A DNA stretch of 64,000 nucleotides. Origin: Strongylocentrotus droebachiensis. Taxonomy: Eukaryota > Echinodermata > Echinoidea > Camarodonta > Strongylocentrotidae. The position numbers were made by a program, and so were the translations under genes. The stretch is from the NCBI GenBank assembly GCA_035222895.1, contig JAVYIG010000166.1:620001-684000 (forward strand). Reading direction: 5' to 3'. The notes under the pieces are model-generated. The model saw only the letters and a list, made by a program, of their open reading frames with translations. It made no database searches and was not told the origin of the DNA. This document shows positions 48,001 through 60,000 of the stretch, piece after piece. Position 1 is the stretch's first letter. Each line of letters begins with the position of its first letter.

Positions 48001-51000
48001 CCCCCCCCCTTGAAAAAATCCTGCGTACGCCACTGACTGGGGCCATGCAGTTCCAATGGGCGGGCGTTTTAATATCAAGGGTTATGAAGAATAATATGTA
48101 TGATGGGGAGTTGGGTGTCCGGATACTTAACAACACAAAGCCTTCTCTTTTACCTTCGGGTTGAATGAAAAATATCCATTGTATAAAGTACTAATTATCT
48201 TGAATATGTGTCATTTATAACATTGTCAAACGTAAGTCTCAAATAGAAGATTTATGAAATACTCTTCGTAATCTCCTTCAAATTGCTGTTTTAAATCAAC
48301 TGTCTAGAAGCACACCCTGTCCAGACACATAGCGCCTGGGTAAATGGTACATTCCGGGGGGTGTTTCACTAAACCCTAAAATAGATTTCAAGTTTAGGAC
48401 AAGTTTCATGTAATAAATAAAATAGATTTTAGCTGTGAAATCGATTTTAAGTTAGAGTGTGATCCATGAGAAGACTGTAGAGACATGGCAAGAGAGAACG
48501 TTTTAGTCTTGGACGGTAGATACGACTCAAGATCCACTCCGTCTCTGAGTCTGACTCTGTCAAAATAAAAATGAAATTAAGAAAAAATGATAATAGAGAG
48601 CTCAATAGTTACTGCACGGTACAGTCTAGACCTAATTCCTTAATTTAGATCTTACAAAATACAGTAGTCTAGACATAAATTCTAGGTCCACATCTAGGAC
48701 TAGTCCTGCAGAAGAGAGCTGCAGTAGGCTAGAAACTAGGTCTACATCTACCCTAGATCTATCAAGTACCAGGGCTTGAATTAATCCAAGGCCATGGATG
48801 CCCCTTTGATTGGCCTCAATGCCCCTCTCATTGGCCTTGGAGATTTTTTGTGCCCTTTCCAATTCTTCCTATTTGTTCAGTGTATTCAATATCTTGAGCG
48901 CAGTACCCAGATGACTGACCAACATTATGTTCGTATTGCTCAGTCATCAGGGAACTTCAACTAACGATATCGATATCCGACTCGTTCAATATTGTCATAG
49001 CTCGAGCATTAAATTCTTGTATCACACTCAAAGCCATCCAATATTATATAAATATTTATCAAAAATATTTGTTCAATTAAACATACAATTTGAGTTTAGC
49101 AACAGAATTAATATTTTCAAATAAAAACTGAATTTACTTACTTTTTAAGGACCTCTCTGGCAGTTCTCTTGCAGTAATTTACCCAAAATGTACTAGCCTT
49201 GATTACAGAGCCCTCAAAATCGCTGTGAAAGAAATGTTGTGGAATCGATCAGAAAAGGTTGAACATCTGGCATATAAGTATTGGTGTGTACTGCAAGGTT
49301 CTGGAATCATCAAAATGATAAGAAATTTGGCCCAGTCTTGGTAAAGTTACAAGCACTGTACACAGAAAGATGTATATGGGACTACCCTATATCTATCCAG
49401 TCCAGATAGATATAATAATTTACCAAATATATCAATTATTAGGCGGTTTCCATCACGTATTAGTCAAAATATGTCCTTTCACATGATTGGTAATAAGAGC
49501 TTCCATTTCATTTTTTGAGCTTCGGGCGTTTGATTTGATGAAACAGTTCACATTTATCAGTTTTAAAGGGATCCGGTAACTTTGTCTCAGATTCTGAAAC
49601 AAAATCCTTGATTTAGCTCATGCGGCAATGATAATTATAAGCGTTTAGTTCAGTCAGGAACCCCATGATTATCAAGATATTTACGATTGGAAATCGAAAT
49701 CAAATTATGCGTTTTCCTAACGGTTTTCATAACACTACATTCTATTGGGGAAAACAAGTATGGTAGAACCGGTCACTCAGAGATTGTTTACGTTTCTGAG
49801 GCACTTATTTTGAAGCGCTTTTTTTTTTGGCTTCAATATTACACCATATCACAGACACTGGTAACATGTAGGGCCGTGCATCTCAGATTTAACAGATTTA
49901 AGCTAAAGCCAAATCGGCCTTAAAATTGATTTTTAAAATCAATAGCAAACATCTGTTTTAAGACCACCTGTATAATTTATTTAAACCCACAAGTCTGGAT
50001 TCCATGTGGGTGGGTGGATGGATCGATCCTGCCTTAAAATTGATTTTTAAAGTCGAAATCAAGTTTAGTTGATGATATACCCCCAGATCGATAGCAAATA
50101 TCTGTTTAAAGACCACCTGTATATATAGACCCCAAGTCTGGATTCCATGTGGATGGATCGATGGATGGATAAGCGATTGAATGAATGAATAAATGAACGA
50201 ATGAGCGATTGAATGAATGGACGAATGAGTGATTGAATGAATAAATGAATGAATGAGCGATTAAATGAATAAACGAATGAGCGATTGAACGAATGAGCGC
50301 TTGAATGAATGAACGAATGAGCGATTGAATAAATGAACGAATGAGCGATTGAATGAATACATGTATGAGCAATTGAATGAATGAATGTATGAGCGATTGA
50401 ATGAATGAATGTATGAGCAATTGAATGAATGAATTACATGTAATGAGCGATTGAATGAATGAACGAATGAGCAAATGAATGAATGAATCAGAATGAATGA
50501 ATGAATGAGCGATTGAATGAATGAACGAATGAGCTATTGAATGAATGAATGAATGAGTGATTGAATGAATGAATAAATGAGTGATTAAATGAATGAATGA
50601 GCGAATGAATGAGGGATTGAATGAATAAATGAATGAATGAAAGAATGAATTAATGAGTGGTTGAATGAATGAATGAGCAATTGAATGAATAAATGAATGA
50701 GCAATTGAATGAATGAATGTATGAGCGATTGAATGAATAAATGTATGAGCAATTGAATGAATAAATGTATGAGCAATTGAATGAATGAATGAATGAGCGA
50801 TTGAATGAATACATGAATGAATGAGCGATTGAATGAATGAATGAATGAATGAGCGATTGAATGAATGAATGAATGAGCGATTGAATGAATGGACGAATGA
50901 GTGATTGAATGAATAAATGAATGAATGAGTGAGCGATTGAATGAATGAATGAATGAATGAGCGATTGAATGAATGAATGAATGAGCAATTGAATAAATGA

Positions 51001-54000
51001 ATGAGTGAGCGATTGAATGAATGAGCGATTGAACAAAAGAACGAATGAGTGATTGAATAATGAATAAATGAATGAATGAGCGATTGAATGAATGAACGAA
51101 TGAGCGATTGAATGAATGAATGAATGAGCGATTGAAAATGAATGAATGAATGAGCGATTGAACAATGTTATAGAGTCCCTTAAAGCAAGGTGGGATAAAA
51201 AAAAAAATGCAAGGAAAGCATGTCCTTTATGTAAATATATTCTCAAGTTTTCTGCAGAAAGGGGGCGTAAGGGGGCGGGGTCCCCTTAACTCCCCGGTAG
51301 GGGTGTTGCCCCTAGACCCCCATTTAATTTTCCTCCTTTTGGGGAATTTCCCTGTCTCATCCCTGGTGTTTATTGGTAGAACTTTTAATCAACCTCTGGA
51401 ACGTGGGGAAACCCAAACGCAGCTAATAAATGTGTGTACATTTCCCACACTCTGTCCCTTTGTTTGACATTTTCTCCTTCTGATATGTTTGTTGGCAAAC
51501 AGAAACTGACCAGTAACAGAATATGGAGTCATTCCTGATTTGTAAGGTTTATACGAAATCCGGGTGTGTTGTATTTCTTTTGAATTTTTTTGTTATTAGT
51601 TGCACATGTGCCATGATTTATCTTCAAGCTTTATCAGGCATCAACTTATTACATTTTAGTAACGAGACACAGAGGCAGATGAAAGGAAAATGCAATTTTT
51701 GCAATTTAATTCAATTTAATCAAATTTAATACATTTATCTATAACAGGTGAACAAAATAATTTGTTATGAGGCACTTAACAAAGACTTACAGTATCATTA
51801 AATTTGATTACATTACGAAAATGGCCTATCGCTTAAAGGGCTTGTCAGACCTTAAAGTTAATAATTAATTGTTCCAAAATAACAATAACATATTTGAGGG
51901 GGCCCTACATGTATGTCATTTAATTCAGTAAGATCTCTCAGATGTACACAGCAATAGCCAATGCACTGTCCACATATTTTACAAAAATGGAGTGATTTAT
52001 TGTATTAGCTATCGTTCACGGCATTGTTTTAAGGAACTGTATTATATAAGTTTACCAACGTCCAATTGATGTGCGAGTTAAAGATAAACTTGAGTTCTGG
52101 TAATGCGATTGCATTGTGAAAGAAAAGGTGTGGAGTGGATCAGAAAAGTTGATCATATAGCATGTAAGTAATGGTGTGTAATGCAAGGTTCTGGAGTCAT
52201 CAAAATCATCATAAATTTGGCAGAGTCTTGGTAAAGTAACAATCACTTACACAGAAAGATGTATATGGGACAACACACATGGTGTCGGGGCTAGTACTAC
52301 CCTGATTTCCTTATCTTTCTATGCTCATTACTCAGCCAGTATATATTTTCTTCCAAAATTGTTTGGCACATGACATTTATTTGTAATCTTGACCATTCAG
52401 TGTAAGTTTCGTTAGATTCTGAGAGAATTAATTTCCTTTTTTTACCAGAACTCAAGTTTATCTTTAATGTTAATACACACCGTTTTGATGAGATGTCGGT
52501 GAGCTTGTACTTACGACGCTTTTGTGACGGTTTTGTGAAACGATTCCCAGGCCTTTACCTGATTTCATTCTCCTCATTATAAACACAGCTACCCAACTCT
52601 GGAGCTCTTATCGGCAAGGAACCCAAACATTCCTATCTACGTGGGCGATACATCCATGCCTGTTTTCTGTAAACTCAAGCAGAGTGGAGTCAAACTCAAC
52701 AACATCAACGTTCTCAAGTTTGGCAGGTGGCATGAGGTGAGAGAAAATGCAGAGTAATTAAAGGTAAAGACCAGTTCTGGTCATACGATTGCATTGTGAA
52801 AGAAACATTGTGGAATCTATCAAAAAAGGTTGATCATCTAGCATATACATGTAAGTACTGGTGTTTACTGCAAGGTTCTGGAATCATCAAAATATTAAGA
52901 AATTTGGCCCAGTCTTGGTAAAGTCACACAGGACACAGACAGATGTATATGGGACTACGTGACACGTGCGTGATATCTATCCGGTCCAGATAGATATAAT
53001 AATTTACCAAATATATCAATTAGTAGGCGGTTTCCACTTTCCAGGCAAAATTGTTATCATCACGTATTAGTCAAAACATATTCTTTCACATGATTGTTAA
53101 TAAGAGCTTCCATTTCATTTTTTGAGAGGGGGGCATTTCCAAAACTGCTCTTTACCTTTAATGCCTTGTTTAGATGTGATGCAGTAAACCGGTGCTCTGA
53201 CTTTTACTCCAATTACAACTACTCTAGGCATATTAAATGTCATCGTACATGTAGGTATACAGTTGCAATTTTGTTTAAGGTTGGATTTAGGTTTAGGGTT
53301 AGGGTTTATAGGTAGGATGTTGGGGGTCTTGGGTTGAGGTTAAGAACTAGTCACGATTTGGTTGGTGTTGGTAATGAAACGTGGAGCAATTGTCAAAGGA
53401 GTAAGTGTCGTACAACAGAGGAAAGCAAAGGGGGTATACTGTGAAGATATAAACTTTGCACGCATGAAAGGTGAAGCAAATTATTTCGCAAGTGGTTTTG
53501 TAGATTTGTGGAAGTTTCATGTTAAAAATATTTGAATTGCAAAAACTTTATTGTCATGGAAAAAATAGCTCTTGTTTATGAATCTCAAAAGTTTCACGTT
53601 GCGAAACTAGTTTTTATCAATAGCCCTTTTTAGATGTGGCACGGAAAACCATTTAAGAAAAATGCTTTTTTGTGTAATATATAACCTATCGAAGCCTAGT
53701 GACTACCACAAATCGTCATACTATATAGCCTTGCTCCCACATATAAACACCTTTAACATGTAAACACCATGAATATATATACATTAAAATACCATTAACA
53801 TATAAGCACAATAATATTTGCTCAAACATATTTGATCAATCATAAAGAATATCTGTAAATTTGTCAGCAAAATGTGATATTTGTTTTCAGCCACCTAGTT
53901 GCATAGAATTGTTAATTGGAGCAGGATTCATGTCAAAAACACCTGGCCGAATGTGATATCATCTGTTCGGAGAAGGAAGGGCATATATTCTTATCGTTTT

Positions 54001-57000
54001 ACACAGAGTTAACCCCCTTCCTCCCCCCCCCCCTTCCTGCCCCTTCCCCAGCTCATTAAAGATAATATGAGTGATGGAATTACAGGTGGAAAGGCACTAC
54101 CCAATACAGTCAAACATGCTTTAGTGACCACCTGTCCACAAAGACCACATTTTTTGTTTCCCTTGAAAATGGTTTCCCATTAAATCATGTAGTACCAAAG
54201 GAACCTGTCTGCAAAGACCAGATTTTGTGTTTCCCTTTGGGCGGTCGCTATAAACAGGTTTGACTGTACCAGAGCAAACATACAAAATGAAAAGAAGAGA
54301 TAAATAAGCATGACAAATGTGTCCCCCCATATTGTGATAGAAGTGATTTGTTCAAATAAAAAAGCTCTGGCTTTATGCCAGGAAATGATAATACACAATC
54401 TTGGCAGGTTGCAAAATGATTAATTGAATGTGTTTATTGAATACATGGACAATATAAACATATTTTCCCCTCCCTACTCCAAAAGTTTCGACTAAACAAA
54501 GAGGAAGAAAATGTGAAATTGGAGTTAAATAGTGAGTAACATAAATTTTGTAAATTTGTTGTTGTTGTTGTTTGGTATTATCAGCGTTTCAATCTTTTTT
54601 AGAATATTAACGCCTTTCACTCTTTAAACAAAAAAAAATGTTTTACTATTTGTAAATTTGTATTCTTCGAAAATCATAGTTTTTTTATAATATGATCTCA
54701 GATCCACTGGTCCATGAAAGTTTATACTGTACACGTTTTATTTTGTTCTACCCTCCTACCAAATTGCATTTTTTAAATTTTTTATTGACCACTTTTGTCA
54801 ATGTCTTGTTCAAGTACGCGTTCTGCATCTTTCTTCTTTTTCTTTGTCTTCTCAATCTTATGCCAAAATTCCTATTCATTTTCAGTACTTGTTCTTCCTA
54901 TCTAGGTCCTTTCCTCTTGCCTGATTCCTTTCAAATTTTTTAGACGCCATTTTGTCCGGTTCTGGTCCGTTTTAAGGCCCTTCTTACTTCATTTCTATCT
55001 CCACTATCTCACATCCTACAGACTTGTCACAAATTCCTCTCGATAGTCTAAGAGATGCTCTTTCATCTGTTAGTGCCACAGCTCGCGTCATAACGTGATC
55101 TTCATTCACCATATAATCCTACTTGTTTTGCACGCAGAGCCTGCAAGCACTTTCCAGGTCCCTTCCCTGATCCAAATTCCTTTCAAAGTTCTTAGACGTA
55201 GTCTATAGCATCCCACCAAGGTCACTGAAATCTATGTTCTCCGGAATCACTCATGCGTGACTGCCCAGGCGCCATTCTCTACGTTTTGGGCCGTTTTTGA
55301 GGCCTTTCCTTCTCCCTACCTATCTCCACTATCACAGAAGCTACAGATTTCTTACAAATTGCTCTGGATAGTCCGAGAGGAGCTTTTTCTTTTGACACAT
55401 AGAAATGCGGGCGTTATTGAAAGCATATCGTTGTAACACAAATGCATGTCTAGTTCTTCTTCTTTGCACTGGCGACTTGCATCAATGTCTTGTTGGCATT
55501 CGCGTTCTAAATTCTTTTTCTTCTTCTCCCCCCAAAATCCCATTCATTTTGCACTTTAGTGCTTGTGATCCCAATTTAGGTCCCTTCCTTCAGCCCGAAT
55601 CCTTTCAAATTTTGTATTTGTAATCTCTGATATCTAATCTAGAACACCTGCTACTTCGTTTTCCAAAATCACCTACACAACCATCAAGGCGTCATTTTGT
55701 TGGTTTCTGGCCCGTTTATTAAAGGCATAAATTAGTATTGTCCTTGAAGTTTGAAGTTTGAAGTTTATTTATTCCACAGGAGGAGAAGGTGAAGAAGGGA
55801 AGAAAGATGAATTTAACTTTTGATTTTCACAGATAGGACATACATGACATATTCAGGATTCCTGCAAAATTCTAACAAGTTGCTCTGGATTGTTTCGAGA
55901 GCGGCTCTTGCGTTTGACACTAATAGAGACACATATAGGCGTCAATGCATGCACATCGTTCTGATGGGATTGCAGCGCTAGTCTTATTCTCTGTTCTTTT
56001 TAATGTAGTTTTATAACCAAGTTTTATGTTACCAAATTTGTTGTAATACTATATAACGGCACAGGAACCAAGGAAGTCTCTCTCTATCTAGCAGCGAATT
56101 ATCTGTGATATCACCTGCCTGTTCAGGGCCAAAACGGCATTAGTTCCTATACCCTAACTACAGATTTAATGCCCTTCTGGCTCTCATCAGACAATACATA
56201 TACAGTGCGTCCCAGAAAAAACGAAACCGAGAATTATCGATGTTCTATCATAACTTAATCACAACTATAATTAATGAATGATACATATTTGGAAAGCTTA
56301 GAGTCTCCTCTTTCATGTGATGCTACTCAGATGATGCATATTTCCCGCACGAGTGATTAAAAGCAATTTGAAGGAAGGAAACCAAAAAGACATTTGGTGG
56401 GCGGTATCTGAATTTCGAAGAAAAATTCACATTTCTAGAAAGTTGAGTTTCTGCCCTTTCATATGACACCTCAATCAGGAAAAATGAGCGAGGAATGACA
56501 AAGTTCTGTTTGTTTAAAGTAGTGCTTGCATTTCCATAATTTTATTAAACGAATTCGTTTTCACTGGCTGCCTGCCGTATCAATAAACGAAATTAACAAA
56601 AGACTTAACTCCGTTTCATTGACAATTAGCCGTAGACGAGAGTCTTCATGCATGGCTGATTGTCAACGAAACGGAGTTAAGTCTTTTGTCAAATCTGCTT
56701 TTTGCTACGGCAGGCACCCAGTGAAAACGAATTCGTTTGTTAAAATTATGAAAATGTAAGGGCTACTTTAAACAAACAGAACTTTGTCATTCCTCGCTCA
56801 TTTTTCCTGATTGAGGTGTCATATGAAAGGGCAGAAACTCAACTTTTTAGAAATGTGAATTTTTCTTCGAAATTCAGATACTGCCCGCCAAATGTCTTTT
56901 TGGTTTCCTTCCTTCAAATTGCTTTTAATCACTCATGCGTGAAATATGCATCATCTGAGTAGCATCAACTGAAAGAGGAGACTCTAAGCTTTCCACATAT

Positions 57001-60000
57001 GTATCATTCATTAATTATGGTTGTGATTAAGTTATGATAAAACATCGATACTTCTCGGTTTCGTTTTTTCTGGGACGCACTGTATATATAATAAGACAAT
57101 ACTTATGTATCCGTCCAAGCAATCAAGCATTACTTTGTGTACCAAAAGCCAATACTATATTCTATGAGGACAGCTCATTTGCAGTTGCGGGACCAAACCT
57201 TTGGAACAATTTTCCCCAATTCATACGACAGGCACCCGCTTCGGCAACGCTCAAATCTTTACTAAAAACGCACCTCTTTGGCCTTAATTAATTAGCTTAA
57301 ACTATCCTTACTTACGTTATTTGTTTTGACCATGTTAGCTACATGTATCTCTTTATTATGTTATTTACTATGTTAAGTTAGTCATTTTAGTAGTTATAAG
57401 CTTTGTATATTTCTCTGTGTTGATTCCTTTTATGTGATTATATTTCTCGTCATTCATGCTTGTACAGCGCATAGAGAAACATTTGTTTATTATGCGCTTA
57501 TAAATATTGTATTATTATTATATTGAGATTGAAGGTTTATTGTTGATTTGTGTTACATACACAATGTACATGCTACCACGTGTTGTTATGACTGGCTTAC
57601 TGAATTTCCTTCCTTTGTTGCCATAGATCAACAAGGATACTCGTTTTATGATCATGATGGATGGCGTTCATCCTGATATGGATACCTGCATCCTGATAGA
57701 CTACAAAGGTAAACACCCTTCCTTCCTGTCTTTCTCTTTGTCTTCTTCTTTTTTGCATTGAAGTCTTCCGTCAATGCCTTGTTTTTGTTTGTGATCTTAA
57801 TTCTTATTCTTCATAATCTTATTTGTCAAAATATATACATGGCCATGGTTATGCCATTCGCAATCGCCTGTTAAGGGTACAGGTTTCTTATTTTTTGCAT
57901 TGAAGTCTTCCGTCAATGGCTTGTTTTTGTTTGTGTTCTTACATGTAATTCTTATTCTTCATGATCTTATTTTTCAAAATATATACATGGCCATGGTAGG
58001 GCCGTGCGATCACCTGTTAAGGGTAGAGGTTTCTTCTTTTTTGCATTGAAGTCTTCCGTCAATGGCTTGTTTTTGTTCGTGTTCTTACATGTAATTCTTA
58101 TTCTTCATGATCTTATTTTTCAAAATATATACATGGCCATGGTAGGGCCGTGCGATCACCTGTTAAGGGTAGAGGTTTCTTCTTTTTTGCATTGAAGTCT
58201 TCCGTCAATGCCTTGTTTTTGTTTGTGATCTTAATTCTTATTCTTCATAATCTTATTTGTCAAAATATATACATGGCCATGGTTATGCCATTCGCAATCG
58301 CCTGTTAAGGGTACAGGTTTCTTATTTTTTGCATTGAAGTCTTCCGTCAATGGCTTGTTTTTGTTTGTGTTCTTACATGTAATTCTTATTCTTCATGATC
58401 TTATTTTTCAAAATACATACATGGCCATGGTAAGGCCGTGCAATCGCCTGTTAAGGGTACAGGTTTCTTCTTTTTTGCATTAAAGTCTTCCGTCAATGCC
58501 TTATTTTTGTTCCTGTTCTTAATTCTTATTCTTCATAATCTTATTTTTCAAAATACATACATGGCCATGGTAAGGCCGTGCAATCGCCTGTTAAGGGTAG
58601 AGGTTTCTTATTTGCCAATGTTGGCAGATGTAATGCAATGTGTCTTTGTGAAGTGCCTTGATGCGAATTTATTTCATTCACCAATACGAGTAATTGTATC
58701 TGAGTATTTCTACACTGTGTGTATCAAACCCACAGGCCATCTCATCCTGAACACAGTGGACTGTACCAATCCCAATGGGGGTCGCTTACCCATTGATGTT
58801 GACATCATGCTAAGTGACTTTGCTGGGGGTGCGTCGGGTTTCCCTATGAACTTCTTTGGTGGGAAGTACACCGGTAAGTGAAGGGTACCTCACCAGGGGG
58901 GTGTTTCACAAAGATCCTAAGTCAAACTTAACTCTAAGTTGGACTTAAAGATTATGGAGAACCATCTGTAGCCTTAATTCAAAAGTGAAAATTCAAGTAT
59001 TTTAGAATTTTTATCAATTCCACATCAAGAACATGAAATCTTCTTGATAATAGAAAATATGAATGATTTGAATCAAAATGTTATGCTTTTTAAAATAAGT
59101 TTTGCAAAATATTTTCATAGATATGCTAATGGCTTTCCATAATTGTCAAGTCCAACTTAGAGATAAGTTTGACTTAGGATCTTTGTGAAACACCCCCCTG
59201 TTGCTCAACGCTTTATTTACTCCAATCCATTTACACAGCGTTAGCGCCCTTCTGGCTCCATACAGAAAATGCAGTTTGGGTTAGCGTTGAAATTGAATTT
59301 TAGTTTAGGTTTAGGTTTAGGATTATGGACAGGTGTAGGTGAGAAGTGTTTGGTCCAAAGTTCAAGTTGAAAATTCAGGAGTGCACAAAGTTAATCGTGG
59401 AGCAATGATTAGTAGAGCATCTATGAGTGATGTTGGGCTTGAAGGGGACCAATCACCAAAAGGAAGACAAATAATTTATGTATTGTTACATCAGGAGGTG
59501 TGAGATCACATCCCCAAAATAAGATCATAGTTTAATGAAGGTCAAGGTGGTTGTTTCTGTATTGCTGTTTGTTGTAGTTGTAGTTGTTATTGTTGCTTTT
59601 TGTTTTGTTTTTTCCTCAAATGAATGTACTTGGCTCATTTCATTTCAGGTGTACTTGATCTGGATATTCATATACAGTAAAGAGTTACTAGCAAGAGAAC
59701 AATCCACCAGTATTTATATTTGAATTTATTTGATTGCATATTTGATAGCATACATGTATTTGATTGCATATTTCCAGTTCTTCATTATTAGGATTATTCT
59801 GATCACAGTTGAGTGGCAGGAGCAGTTTATCAAGAGACAACATAGCAATCTACTGTACTACAAGACCCAGGTTGTCAGCATGTTAACCCACCCATATTGA
59901 TATTTGAATTGAATTGATTGCATACTTGATTGCATATTTGATTGCATACATGTATTTGATTGCATATATCCTTATCTCTATCATTGGATTATTCTGATCA

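Noticed and set aside
50650-51246. 198-codon His/Ser/Phe/Ile repeat frame on the minus strand
   Set aside because: It is the translation of the GAATGAGCGATT minisatellite in one frame; no start context, domain or splice logic, and the array shifts frame freely.
53280-53310. Telomere-like GGTTTAGGGTTAGGG
   Set aside because: Only two to three irregular units in mid-intron; similar TTTAGG words at 59310 suggest chance or a local repeat.
57750-58612. Frames of 63-147 codons starting in the intron 6 satellite, one running into exon 7
   Set aside because: Repeat-derived; only the part from 58736 matches CMAH, and a clear acceptor precedes it.
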